From Burkholderiales bacterium GJ-E10 (GTDB lineage: Bacteria > Pseudomonadota > Gammaproteobacteria > Burkholderiales > Burkholderiaceae_F), in assembly GCA_000828975.1 (NCBI GenBank), contig AP014683.1:124001-188000 (forward strand): a DNA stretch of 64,000 bases. The letters run 5' to 3'. Both the position numbers and the translations under genes were made by a program. Numbering within the stretch: position 1 is the stretch's first letter; each line of letters begins with the position of its first letter. The notes under the pieces are model-generated. The model saw only the letters and a program-made list of their open reading frames with translations. It ran no database searches and had not been told where the DNA came from. This document shows, in pieces, positions 20,817 to 28,500 of this stretch.

Positions 20817-21070
20817 GGCCGCGCCCCCGTCGCCTTGGCAATCGCGCGCAGGGCCTGCGCCCGCGCTTCTCCCGCGGTGTCCGTGACAACGATCCGTAGC
20901 GCGCCCAGCAGGTCGGGGGCGGCGGCGATCAGGTGTTGGACGGCATTGGCCTGCTCCAGGCTATCCAGCGCGCCGCTGTAGACCTCGCAGAAGGCAAGCC
21001 TGCGCCCGTCGGGCAGCAGCCGGTCAACGGAGCGATGGGAACCGCTCTCCCAAATTTCCGATTCGAGCAT
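20813..21070 (-). CDS. Hypothetical protein of the ssb operon
   Basis: This 85-residue protein begins MLESEIWESGSHRSVDRLLP and includes FCEVYSGALDSLEQANAVQH followed by a hydrophobic helix (LIAAAPDLLGALRIVV). No known domain was recognised. It starts 10 bases after the ssb stop and overlaps the HD gene by 4 bases, so the three genes are one transcription unit. Confidence 0.6.
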   Translation of the reverse strand: MLESEIWESGSHRSVDRLLPDGRRLAFCEVYSGALDSLEQANAVQHLIAAAPDLLGALRIVVTDTAGEARAQALRAIAKATGARP

Positions 21071-21080
21071 GGCTGGGCTC

Positions 21081-21488
21081 CTAGAGCGGGACGTCGTCCG
21101 AAGGCGGCGCATCTTCGGAATCCGGCTCCTGCGCTGCCGGCTTGGCGGAATCCGCGCGGGATCCAAGGAGAAGAAGGTTGTCGGCGACGACTTCGGTGGT
21201 GTACCGGTCCTGGCCGGTTTCCTTGTCCTGCCACTTGCGGGTGCGCAGGCGGCCTTCGACGAGGCACTGGCTGCCCTTGCGCAGGTGGTCGCCGGCGACT
21301 TCGGCTTGGCGGCCGAAGAGCACCACGCGCGTCCACTCGGTTTCCTCGTGGCGCTCGCCGTCCTTGTCCTTCCAGGCGTGCGAGGTGGCGATGGAGAGCG
21401 TCGCGATCGCGGCGCCGTCCGCGGTGTAGCGCAACTCGGGATCCCGCCCGAGATTGCCCAGAAGTTGAACGCGGTTCAGGGATGGCAT
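21081..21488 (-). CDS. ssb: Single-stranded DNA-binding protein
   Basis: This 135-residue protein has the OB fold of bacterial [23 protein letters not shown], then [21 protein letters not shown] and [17 protein letters not shown]. The C-terminal tip, which recruits partner proteins, reads DDVPL where the usual end is DDDIPF. It coats single-stranded DNA during element transfer and replication. The promoter region upstream carries two of the 13-bp operators that also occur at the cro promoter, so the element switch likely represses it. Confidence 0.93.
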   Translation of the reverse strand: MPSLNRVQLLGNLGRDPELRYTADGAAIATLSIATSHAWKDKDGERHEETEWTRVVLFGRQAEVAGDHLRKGSQCLVEGRLRTRKWQDKETGQDRYTTEVVADNLLLLGSRADSAKPAAQEPDSEDAPPSDDVPL

Positions 21489-21542
21489 GCATGTCTCCGT
21501 CTGTGGTGCGCACGAACTGGGCGCGCGCGATGAAGAGATGAT

Positions 21543-21580
21543 GAGCCGGAAGCTAATATCCTGTCAATAGCCTACAGCTA
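21543..21580 (-). promoter_or_regulatory. ssb promoter with two repressor operators
   Basis: On the minus strand the palindrome TAGCTGTAGGCTA (21580-21568) runs directly into the -35 box TTGACA (21567-21562), and a second, weaker site TAGCTTCCGGCTC lies at 21555-21543. The two centres are 25 bases apart. A -10 candidate CATCAT follows at 18-base spacing. The same operator type, also abutting TTGACA, stands at 24001-24013. Confidence 0.72.
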
Positions 21581-21620
21581 TGAATGTTTATGATCCCGTA
21601 AATTTGGTAGGTGCTAAACA

Positions 21621-21645
21621 ACAAAAAACCGCCCATGGGCGGTTG
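21621..21645 (-). terminator. Rho-independent terminator
   Basis: On the minus strand, AACCGCCC-AT-GGGCGGTT (arms within 21627-21644) is followed by a run of T (TTTTTTGTTG). The hairpin and T run would end transcription of the 23963-21788 operon before it reaches ssb. The rest of 21646-21787 shows no feature I can name. Confidence 0.8.
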
Positions 21646-21787
21646 GAGTAAGAGGGGCAGTGAGCGCCTTATCTGATGAGGCAGTGCGTTCGGGTCGGAA
21701 GTACGGCCGTCCTTGCCAGTGCTTCGGCGAGTTGGGCGACGGCGTCCCGTGGCACGCTGGTGGTTTGTGCAATCCGGATGGCTTATG

Positions 21788-22648
21788 TCAGCCGACCGCC
21801 TGAATGAGCCGCTCGGCACCCTCATCGGCGCTGTTGACGGCAAACCAAGTGGCATTTACTGCGGCGGCCTCGGTTTCGATTTCGGCGCGGTTGGTGCGCA
21901 AAGCTTTCCGTTGTTTTTCGCCCAGAACCGGGTCGTCGTCGCGAGGGACTGCCCCGATGAGAATGGCGCGCTCCACTTTGGAGACGTGCTGGGCACGTTG
22001 CAACTCGAAGAGACGAGCGCGCGCGTCGCGCATCGACGCCCACTGCCGTACCGGCGATAGCACGGTGAAGTGCGCGACACCGCGGGCACTGAAGTATCCA
22101 AAGCGCACCATCTGACCGCCGGGAACCAGAACGCCGCCGCGGCTGAATCCTGGGGCGAGATCTGGTCTCTGCCTCACCACGATTTCACGCACTTCGGTCG
22201 CGAACCGCTTATTGACCTCTTCTTGCTGCGGAGCTCCTTCTTCGCGCTCCTCGTCGAGCTCATCCAGATTGGCAACGCTGCTGTAGAGCAGAACTGCCGT
22301 GTGGAGCAGCTCCCCCAGGTTTCGCGCGGCGGTCGTGCGCAATTCACCCGGATGCACTCCAAGAATTGGGGCGTTTAGGGCATCCAGCGGACTAGCTCTC
22401 GCTGTTTCGGCGAAAATACGCAAAGCGGTGTCTAGTAGGGTCCGTGCCCCGGTGGCTTGTTGGCCGTACAGGGAGTCGAGGACGTCTTCTCGGATGGTGC
22501 GCACCGCCCCTGGCCTCTCGTCGTAGGCATGGACGACGCCCACCATCAGGCGCTCGCCGCTGCCGCTGACCGGCTCCCAGTAGAGGGGGCGCCACTGGTG
22601 GCGCGGCGCACGCAGGGCCTCAATTTGAGTTTGGGCAAGTTCGCTCAT
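21788..22648 (-). CDS. Third gene of the CI/HipA-like operon, DUF3037-like
   Basis: This 286-residue protein is not firmly recognised. Its N-terminal part (YWEPVSGSGERLMVGVVHAY near residues 23-42) has the look of DUF3037, whose genes often sit beside HipA-like kinases; this link is from memory and weak. The middle includes VHPGELRTTAARNLGELLHT, and the C-terminal half starts near GFSRGGVLVPGGQMVRFGYF. No membrane segment is present. Its ATG overlaps the stop of the HipA-like gene by 4 bases, so it is made together with it. A terminator follows. Confidence 0.6.
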   Translation of the reverse strand: MSELAQTQIEALRAPRHQWRPLYWEPVSGSGERLMVGVVHAYDERPGAVRTIREDVLDSLYGQQATGARTLLDTALRIFAETARASPLDALNAPILGVHPGELRTTAARNLGELLHTAVLLYSSVANLDELDEEREEGAPQQEEVNKRFATEVREIVVRQRPDLAPGFSRGGVLVPGGQMVRFGYFSARGVAHFTVLSPVRQWASMRDARARLFELQRAQHVSKVERAILIGAVPRDDDPVLGEKQRKALRTNRAEIETEAAAVNATWFAVNSADEGAERLIQAVG

Positions 22649-23376
22649 CGTGCAGCCGAGAGTAGATCATCCGGTTGCGGGAATCGATCCAAGACTGCGG
22701 ATGCCAGGGAGGTCATGCGCGCCGCGACGAAGGTAGCCATCCTCTCGGGGCCGAGGACGCCGGGGATCTGGGGCGCCGCATGGTGGATAGCCTGCGCATC
22801 GAGCGCGAGAGCCTTCGCGACCGCACTTTTGCACATTTCGACATGCGTGCCGGCCTGGGTAGACATATCACACAGTTTGTTGACGTCCCTCATCTGGCGG
22901 CCGTTTCCCATGGCGTATGCGTGGTCGATCCATGCCTCGCGCGCACCGTCCCACAAGATATTCTCCAGATTGCGGTCGCGGTTGTCGATCGCCTGGTCGA
23001 CTACTGCTGCTAAGGGCGCCGATTGGAGCGTCGTTGCAATGTGGAAGATTGCCAATTCAGCGGTCGCGCGCTGCGCGCCTTCCATGAGGGCCGAGACCCA
23101 GAGGCGCTGCTTCAGGTTCGGATACCCGGCGTCTGCGCTCGCAAATGCTACGCCGTCACTCTCTGGAATCAAGAATGGGTCTGGCACGGGAAGTCCCCAT
23201 CTGCGCAGCAAAATCGCGCTGAAGGCCTCCGCGGCGACGTGGGCAAGTGGGCCGCGCTTAAGGATGGCTGCCCGGCGCGCGCCATCGGGAAGCACCAGGG
23301 AGCAGCGCATGGCGCCTGTCGTGCCCACGCCAACGGGCGTCTCGCTTCCCGGGATTACGGCTGCGATGGAAATCAT
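22645..23376 (-). CDS. Compact HipA-like kinase-fold protein
   Basis: This 243-residue protein shows the key residues of HipA-type Ser/Thr kinases in a much shorter chain than E. coli HipA (440). Lysine K40 lies in AAILKRG, the catalytic pair D134 and N139 in DNRDRNLENILWD (same 5-residue spacing as in HipA), and the metal aspartate D151 in WIDHAYAMGN. It resembles the HipA_2 group. It could phosphorylate a host target such as a tRNA synthetase, but the substrate is unknown. It overlaps the HTH gene upstream and the unknown gene downstream by 4 bases each. Confidence 0.7.
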   Translation of the reverse strand: MISIAAVIPGSETPVGVGTTGAMRCSLVLPDGARRAAILKRGPLAHVAAEAFSAILLRRWGLPVPDPFLIPESDGVAFASADAGYPNLKQRLWVSALMEGAQRATAELAIFHIATTLQSAPLAAVVDQAIDNRDRNLENILWDGAREAWIDHAYAMGNGRQMRDVNKLCDMSTQAGTHVEMCKSAVAKALALDAQAIHHAAPQIPGVLGPERMATFVAARMTSLASAVLDRFPQPDDLLSAAR

Positions 23377-23963
23377 GGTTTACGCGGCTTTGCTTCCTGC
23401 TGTGCTGGAGTCCCCCCCGCGAAGTCGGCCGTTTCAAGGAGGCTGCCCATCCCTGCCCCGGCAACGAAAGGGGCGGCGACTTCGGCCATCACGTCCGACG
23501 CCGCCCGCATGCGAAGCAGGTTGCGAGCGCAGTCATCCGGCGTCCCGTTCCCCCGGAGCAGATCGGCAATCGCCGTGCGCGCCGGCTCCCGGAGGATGTC
23601 AGCAAGGGTCGCCACAAAACCCTGGACGACCATGAGTGAGTCGAGTAGGGACTGTTGTTGATGGGGTTGGGGGGCGGCGCCCGAAAGGCCGCGGCTCTCC
23701 TCTTCTCGAGGGTCCGGTGAATCCATCCACCCACGCGGCTTTCCGCACTTGCGTTCAATGAGTCGCGCAGATTCGCTATTTGGGTACCGCCTCTTGCCGC
23801 TGCTATTCCGTGTCCTGTTTTTCCATTGGCTCAGCTGAGCCTGAGAGATAAGCCTCTCCTCCCCTTCGTTGAGCCTTCGCAGCAACGCGGCCTGGGAGCC
23901 GAATTCGCGCTCCAGTTGTTCGAGCCTCGCCCAGCGTGTTTCCTCGATCGTCATGTAGGTCAT
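23373..23963 (-). CDS. CI-like repressor, helix-turn-helix domain without peptidase
   Basis: This 196-residue protein has an N-terminal phage-repressor type HTH (RLEQLEREFGSQAALLRRLN, ISQAQLSQWKN, then SESARLIERKCGKPRGWMDSP near 55-78). The rest lacks the S24 peptidase domain of RecA-cleavable repressors and is helical and Pro/Gln-rich. It faces the Cro/YdaS-like gene across three 13-bp operators and probably binds them. It is the first gene of a coupled three-gene operon with the HipA-like kinase. It may act as both element repressor and antitoxin (inference). Confidence 0.72.
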   Translation of the reverse strand: MTYMTIEETRWARLEQLEREFGSQAALLRRLNEGEERLISQAQLSQWKNRTRNSSGKRRYPNSESARLIERKCGKPRGWMDSPDPREEESRGLSGAAPQPHQQQSLLDSLMVVQGFVATLADILREPARTAIADLLRGNGTPDDCARNLLRMRAASDVMAEVAAPFVAGAGMGSLLETADFAGGTPAQQEAKPRKP

Positions 23964-23975
23964 CGCGCAATTTGA

Positions 23976-24037
23976 TAGCCGACGGCTACTTTCAGCAAGA
24001 TAGCCCTAAGCTATTGACAAGCATTAGCCGGTAGCTA
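23976..24037. promoter_or_regulatory. Three 13-bp operators of the element switch
   Basis: The sites are TAGCCGACGGCTA (23976-23988), TAGCCCTAAGCTA (24001-24013) and TAGCCGGTAGCTA (24025-24037). Their centres are 25 and 24 bases apart, so they lie nearly two helix turns and a half from each other. They fill the 76-base gap between the CI-like gene (left) and the Cro/YdaS-like gene (right). The middle site abuts the -35 box and the right site overlaps the -10 box of the rightward promoter. Confidence 0.8.
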
Positions 24038-24041
24038 AAAT
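24014..24041 (+). promoter_or_regulatory. Rightward promoter for the cro/replication operon
   Basis: TTGACA (24014-24019) and TAAAAT (24036-24041) are 16 bases apart. Transcription would start about 7 bases after the -10 box, at 24048-24049, which is the A of the second possible start codon (ATG 24049). The message may therefore be leaderless. Confidence 0.65.
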
Positions 24042-24048
24042 GACCGCC

Positions 24049-24306
24049 ATGAACCTTCATGCCTACCTTCAGTCGACCGATCGCGGCGAAGCAAGTCGCA
24101 TCGCACGCGAGGTCGGGGTGTCCCCGACCATGATTTCGCAGTACGCGGCAGGGGCAAAAATGCCGGCGCCACATACGGCCGCCTCCATCGAGCGCGCGAC
24201 CGGTGGCGCCGTCATGCGCTGGGATCTCCGCGACGACTGGCGAGAAATCTGGCCAGAACTCGCCTCGCGCCCCGACGCACCTACCGAGCACAACGAGGCC
24301 GCGTAA
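24049..24306 (+). CDS. Cro/YdaS-like DNA-binding protein
   Basis: From ATG 24049 the protein has 85 residues and begins MNLHAYLQSTDRGEASRIAR, then EVGVSPTMISQYAAGAKMPA, a helix-turn-helix of the YdaS/Cro type. The C-terminal part is acidic and Trp-rich (MRWDLRDDWREIWPEL). An ATG at 24040 adds three residues but lies inside the -10 box, so the later start fits better. It would compete with the CI-like protein at the three operators and is the first gene of the rightward replication operon. Confidence 0.72.
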   Translation: MNLHAYLQSTDRGEASRIAREVGVSPTMISQYAAGAKMPAPHTAASIERATGGAVMRWDLRDDWREIWPELASRPDAPTEHNEAA

Positions 24307-24531
24307 ATGTCTCCCTCGTCGCGGCAAGCCTCGTGCGCTCCTCCTGTGCCGGCGCCCGACCTTCCCGGGACTCCGGTCCCGGGGTCTTTCTTCCTGCCGC
24401 CCCGCGTCGACGCGGGGAGCCTGTGCGATTCGCCCTACCTGGCCGAATGGCTGCGGGCGGCTGTCTCTCAACCGCCGACTTTACTACTTCGACAACGACG
24501 CGCAACGCACCGAGCGTTACCGGTGCGTTAG
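24307..24531 (+). CDS. Hypothetical 74-residue protein
   Basis: The ATG directly follows the stop of the preceding gene. The product reads FFLPPRVDAGSLCDSPYLAE in its middle and is Pro-rich at the start and Arg-rich at the end. No domain was recognised. Position in the operon and immediate coupling support it; unusual composition and overlapping open frames count against it. Confidence 0.35.
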   Translation: MSPSSRQASCAPPVPAPDLPGTPVPGSFFLPPRVDAGSLCDSPYLAEWLRAAVSQPPTLLLRQRRATHRALPVR

Positions 24532-24556
24532 CGGGGAAATAGAAAGGAGCGACCTG

Positions 24557-25402
24557 ATGGCTGGCGACTGGATCAAGATGCGCCCGTCCCTTCTGACGAG
24601 CCCCAAGGTCAACGGTATCGCCCGCATCCTTGAGGACAGCCTGGACGTGGGCTGCGCGCTCACGACCGGCTTTCGAGGCCCCATGTCTGAGATCGTAACT
24701 CGTAACGTTATGCGTAACGTTACGGTCGCGTCACTCCTCGTTATATGGGGGGCGGCGAACGAGCACACCGACGACGGAGTGTTCCGAAACGCCGACCTTT
24801 CCGACCTCGACGACATGGTCGGGATCCCCGGATTCGGCAGCGCCATGGCTGCTGTCGGGTGGGCGAAATTCGACCCCGAGTCCTCGTCGGTTTCCCTCCC
24901 AAACTTCAGCGAATACAACACCTGCGGGAGGGATCGCGCGAAGGAAAAGAACGCCGAAAGGCAGCGGCGATTCCGGGAAAACCATAACGCCAAAAGTAAC
25001 GTTACGCATAACGTTACGAATAACGATAGAGAAGAGGAGAGAAGAGAAGAGAAGAGAACTACCCAAGGTTTAAGGTTAAACCTACCGCATAGGGTAGAGG
25101 CCGAACTTCCAGCCGAAAAGCGCGCCTCGCGCTTCGCGCTCGGCCAACTCCCTGACGATTGGGCGGCTTTTTGCCGATCCGAACGGCCAGACCTCGACCC
25201 CGACGAGACGTTCCATCGATTCGCGGACTACTGGCGGGCCAGACCCGGCAAGGATGGCCGAAAGCTCGACTGGGCCGCGACATGGCGCAACTGGTGTCGC
25301 AACGAGCGATATCCCCCTTCTCGCGTCGACGATCCCGCGTCTACCCGGCGTCTCATGGACGCCATCGCATCCGACCCACGCTTCCAGGACGTCCCGTCGT
25401 GA
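24557..25402 (+). CDS. Phage-type replication initiator (O-like)
   Basis: This 281-residue protein looks like a replisome organiser of phage-like elements. It starts MAGDWIKMRPSLLTSPKV behind GAAAGGAG, with a winged-helix-like region (WGAANEHTDDGVFRNADLSD) in residues 1-125. A charged linker follows, and a C-terminal part (DDWAAFCRSERPDLDPDETF, then WAATWRNWCRNERY) resembles the end of phage O/DnaD-type proteins. A short stretch (24690-25060) is lower in G+C, with repeated AACGTTA words that could be an origin inside the gene. The next gene overlaps by 4 bases (GTGA). Confidence 0.65.
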   Translation: MAGDWIKMRPSLLTSPKVNGIARILEDSLDVGCALTTGFRGPMSEIVTRNVMRNVTVASLLVIWGAANEHTDDGVFRNADLSDLDDMVGIPGFGSAMAAVGWAKFDPESSSVSLPNFSEYNTCGRDRAKEKNAERQRRFRENHNAKSNVTHNVTNNDREEERREEKRTTQGLRLNLPHRVEAELPAEKRASRFALGQLPDDWAAFCRSERPDLDPDETFHRFADYWRARPGKDGRKLDWAATWRNWCRNERYPPSRVDDPASTRRLMDAIASDPRFQDVPS

Positions 25403-25953
25403 ACCTCTCCGATCTCCCTACCCTCCGCAGCCGCGTAGGCGAATGCCTCGAGGCGATGTCCGGCAAGCCCCCGACCGAGTCGGCCGTGAAGGGCTGGTTT
25501 GCCGCTTTGCGTGACCTCCGGCTCGATCACGTCGTCGATGCGCTCGACAACTGGCTGCGCACGAAGTCCAAGATCCCGACGCCGGCGGACATTCGCGCGA
25601 TGGTCGGCAACCGCCGCGGCGAGGAGATGGAGCGCACCGCCCGCGAAGACGCGGCCCGCAGTCCCACCCCGGACCAGCTGCGGCCCGCCACGCCGAATTC
25701 GCCGGCGTACCGCGAGTTTCGTGCGCGGCTGGCGGCGATGCGCGGGCGCACGCCCGCATCGCATCGCGGGTGGGCCTACCAGCTTCGCGCCCGCGAGCTG
25801 GCCGGCAAGCGGCTCCTGCGTTGCCAGAGCACCGCCTGGCGGGCCGCAGTCGACGAGCGGCTCCCGGCCGACGACTTCCTCGACGCGCAGCGGGAAGCGG
25901 CCGAAGAGCGTGCCGCGATCGTCGCCGAATCCGAAATTGCCGAACATGCCTGA
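25399..25953 (+). CDS. Possible helicase loader (G39P-like)
   Basis: This 184-residue protein starts with GTG overlapping the initiator stop. Residues 1-75 (SRVGECLEAMSGKPPTESAV, then WLRTKSKIPTPADIRAMVGN) have the pattern of the small phage helicase loader/inhibitor family G39P. The rest is Arg- and Ala-rich and helical. Position right after an initiator-like gene supports a loader role; the family match is from pattern only. Confidence 0.5.
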   Translation: MNLSDLPTLRSRVGECLEAMSGKPPTESAVKGWFAALRDLRLDHVVDALDNWLRTKSKIPTPADIRAMVGNRRGEEMERTAREDAARSPTPDQLRPATPNSPAYREFRARLAAMRGRTPASHRGWAYQLRARELAGKRLLRCQSTAWRAAVDERLPADDFLDAQREAAEERAAIVAESEIAEHA

Positions 25954-25963
25954 GAGGTCAACG

Positions 25964-27016
25964 ATGGACAACACCAAATCCGGAACTGACGGCGTTCTTG
26001 ACCTTGGCGACGGCATGGGGGGGCGGCGCGTAATCGAGGTGCCGCTCGAGCGCCTGCGGCCCGATCCGGAGCAGCCGCGGCGGCACTTCGATGACGAGAC
26101 GATCGAGGAGCTCGCGCAGAGCATGGCGATGGTTGGGCAGCTGCAAGCCATCGGGGTGCGCAAGACCGCGGACTTCTGGGACATCGTCTACGGCGAGCGG
26201 CGCTGGCGCGCGGCGCGGCTGCTGGGCTGGAAGAGCATCCAGGCGCGGGAGTTCGCGTCGCTTGGACCCGCCAAGCTTGTGCTGCAGGCGATCGAGAACA
26301 TGCACCGGGAGGAGCTCTCGCTCGACGAGTACGCGACGATCGTGCTGCGGCTGGTGGAAGCGGGAATGCCGCTTGCCGCCGCGGCGCGAGCGCTGGGGCG
26401 CAAGGAAGCGTGGGCGGCCACGATGCTGCAGATCGCGCGCGATCCGGTTGCCCGCGGGCTCATCGATGCGGGCCGGCTGCAAAGCGCCGACGCCTGGGAG
26501 CAGTTCTGTGCGCTCGATGCCGATGCGCGGCGCCTGGTGCTGGATTCGACGGATCCGGTCACGGGCCCGCGCTGCCGGCAAGTCCTGGAGCAGTGCAGGC
26601 GGGAGACGGCGGCGCGCCAGCAAACCATGCCGCTCGCCCCCGTGCGCAGCGAGCCGGGTGCCGGGGCGCGCGAAACGCAAGCGCGGGCGGATGCGGACAA
26701 GCCCGAGACGATCGTCGTGAGCAAGGCGGAATGGCCGTATCCCGGCGAGCCGTGGGATCGCAACAGCCCAGAAGAACCTTGCGAGGGGGCCGAGCGTGCG
26801 GCCCGCGCGCAGCGCGCCGGGAAGCCGGATGTGTTCGAGGTCGATCTGCCGCTCGATTTGTGCTTGCGGCTGCTGCCGGGGATGCGTGAGGGGTTCGAGG
26901 AGCATTTCCGGCTTCCGATCCAGGATCTTCGCCGGCATGCACAAAACCGCGCCGCGCTCGATGCGGCGCTGGTTGCGCGCATCCGCGAGCTCGCGGGAGA
27001 AGCGAATGTCTGCTGA
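25964..27016 (+). CDS. ParB/Spo0J-family protein
   Basis: This 350-residue protein has the ParB N-terminal nuclease-like domain: VPLERLRPDPEQPRRHFDDE near residues 27-45, ELAQSMAMVGQLQAIGVR and VYGERRWRAARLLGW. A helix-turn-helix follows (MPLAAAARALGRKEAWAATM). The C-terminal 120 residues are specific. It could partition the excised circular form or regulate genes. No parA lies next to it; the nearest ParA-type ATPase is at 40701-41462. The start at 25964 follows GAGAGG. Confidence 0.87.
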   Translation: MDNTKSGTDGVLDLGDGMGGRRVIEVPLERLRPDPEQPRRHFDDETIEELAQSMAMVGQLQAIGVRKTADFWDIVYGERRWRAARLLGWKSIQAREFASLGPAKLVLQAIENMHREELSLDEYATIVLRLVEAGMPLAAAARALGRKEAWAATMLQIARDPVARGLIDAGRLQSADAWEQFCALDADARRLVLDSTDPVTGPRCRQVLEQCRRETAARQQTMPLAPVRSEPGAGARETQARADADKPETIVVSKAEWPYPGEPWDRNSPEEPCEGAERAARAQRAGKPDVFEVDLPLDLCLRLLPGMREGFEEHFRLPIQDLRRHAQNRAALDAALVARIRELAGEANVC

Positions 27017-27521
27017 TCGCGCCGAGGAACTCTTCGCCATGTTGCGCGGCGAGGCTGCGAAGTTCGCCTCGGCAAGCACGCTCTCGGTCGAGGACGTGCG
27101 CCAGGAGCTCTACGTGATGTGTCTGGAGCACGCGATGGGCCAGGACGGATTCGACCCGGAACGGGGCGATGCCCGCCGCTACATCTTCGGTCGGCTGTGG
27201 GGGCTCATCGAGCGCTGGCAGCGGATGGAAACCATCCCGGAAGGCGATGACCTTTGGGATGCGCCGCGCTCGATGTCCGTCGAAGACGCCCTGATTCAGG
27301 CAGAGGAGCGGGCGGCTGCCGAAGAGCGGCTCGAACAAGCGGACCGGCAACGCCAGCGTGATTTGCGTCACCTCCCGACGCTCGCCGCGTTGGTCGCGGT
27401 CGGCGCCGTGTCCGAGCGCGGCGCCGTGCGGCTCGTCGGCAGCAAAAGCAGCCGCCTGCGGCAGCGGCTGCGCGATCTGCGCAGAAACGAAGGTCCGATG
27501 GCGTTCATCGGGAGGCCGTGA
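27006..27521 (+). CDS. Sigma-factor-like regulatory protein
   Basis: This 171-residue protein overlaps the parB-like gene by 11 bases. Its N-terminal half (LSVEDVRQELYVMCLEHAM, then FDPERGDARRYIFGRLWGL) resembles sigma-70 region 2. The C-terminal part (VGAVSERGAVRLVGSKSSRL, then RQRLRDLRRN) could be a region 4-like helix-turn-helix. Between them is an acidic, Gln-rich linker. It might direct RNA polymerase to element promoters. The assignment is tentative. Confidence 0.5.
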   Translation: MSADRAEELFAMLRGEAAKFASASTLSVEDVRQELYVMCLEHAMGQDGFDPERGDARRYIFGRLWGLIERWQRMETIPEGDDLWDAPRSMSVEDALIQAEERAAAEERLEQADRQRQRDLRHLPTLAALVAVGAVSERGAVRLVGSKSSRLRQRLRDLRRNEGPMAFIGRP

Positions 27522-28372
27522 TGGGGTCGAATTCGAAGATCGAATGGTGTGACCACACATGGAATCCCTGGATCGGGTGCAGCCGGGTGTCTCCTGGCTG
27601 CGAACACTGCTACGCCGAGCGGTACGCAAGACGGTTCGGACTGGCGCAGTGGGGCGCCGGATCGCCCCGCCGGAGGACCGGGCAGGCGTCGTGGAAACTG
27701 CCGTTGGCATGGAATGCCGATGCCGCCCGGCGCGGAGTCCGGTATCGCGTGTTCGTCGAGTCCCTGGGGGATTTTTTCGACCACGAAGTGCCGGATGCGC
27801 TGCGCCTCGAGGTCCTGCAGCTTCTCGTGCTGCAGCAACACCTGGATCCGATCGTGCTCACCAAGCGCATCGGAAATGCCGAGCGGTTTTTCAAGGAACA
27901 TCCGGCCGCTGCTCAGTTGTTCGCAGCGCAGGTCTGGCTTGGTGTCACCGCGGTGAATCAGGAAGAGGCCGACCGCGACATTCCGAAGTTGCTGCGTCTG
28001 CCGGCGAGGATCCGGTTCGTGAGCATGGAACCGCTGCTCGGTCCGGTGCGGCTCGGCGGCCCGGTCACTTGCGGGCTCGACTGGGTGATCGTCGGCGGGG
28101 AGTCCGGTCCGCGGGCGCGGCGGATCGATCCGGATTGGGTTCGCAGCCTGCGCGACGAGTGCGCGCCGGCCGGGACGCATTTCTTCTTCAAGCAGTGGGG
28201 GAATCGCAATCCGCTGACAGGTCAAGTCGGCAAAACGGCTGCCGGCCGGCTGCTCGATGGCGTAATCCATGACGGCGTGCCAGGATCGCGCAGCTCGCAT
28301 TTCCCCTCACGTTGGCTCCGTGAACCTGATTTTGGTTGCAGAGAGGAACCCATGGCAACGCTGGTCGGTTGA
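27521..28372 (+). CDS. Phage Gp37/Gp68 family protein (DUF5131)
   Basis: This 283-residue protein starts MGSNSKIEWCDHTWNPWIGC and has the cysteine cluster CSRVSPGCEHCYAERYARRF near residues 20-40, like the iron-sulfur site of radical SAM enzymes. Other family marks are WLGVTAVNQEEAD, RFVSMEPLLGPV, WVIVGGESGPRAR and FFFKQWGN. Members occur in phages and integrative elements; the reaction is unknown. GTG 27518 is an alternative start. The last 25 residues do not resemble the usual end, so the 3' end may have been altered. Confidence 0.82.
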   Translation: MGSNSKIEWCDHTWNPWIGCSRVSPGCEHCYAERYARRFGLAQWGAGSPRRRTGQASWKLPLAWNADAARRGVRYRVFVESLGDFFDHEVPDALRLEVLQLLVLQQHLDPIVLTKRIGNAERFFKEHPAAAQLFAAQVWLGVTAVNQEEADRDIPKLLRLPARIRFVSMEPLLGPVRLGGPVTCGLDWVIVGGESGPRARRIDPDWVRSLRDECAPAGTHFFFKQWGNRNPLTGQVGKTAAGRLLDGVIHDGVPGSRSSHFPSRWLREPDFGCREEPMATLVG

Positions 28373-28448
28373 CTTCCGCTTCCAAGTTGGATATTCTTCC
28401 CCCTTGTCGCCGACGTCCACTACGATATTTGGCGCGGCGGCCTACTAC

Positions 28449-28468
28449 AAAGCCCCGAAAGGGGCTTT
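28449..28468 (+). other. Perfect hairpin with GAAA loop upstream of the NYN gene
   Basis: AAAGCCCC (28449-28456) pairs with GGGGCTTT (28461-28468) around a GAAA tetraloop. No T run follows on the plus strand beyond the stem. It may end the operon to the left, or form part of the leader of the NYN gene that starts 32 bases later. An outer pair CCTAC (28441-28445) with GTAGG (28490-28494) is possible. Confidence 0.55.
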
Positions 28469-28500
28469 ACCTATTCATAACGCCGAAAGGTAGGTCCGTA

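Noticed and set aside
21553-21855. 100-codon minus-strand frame in the gap before ssb
   Set aside because: It spans the terminator hairpin and operator sites and has no recognisable content.
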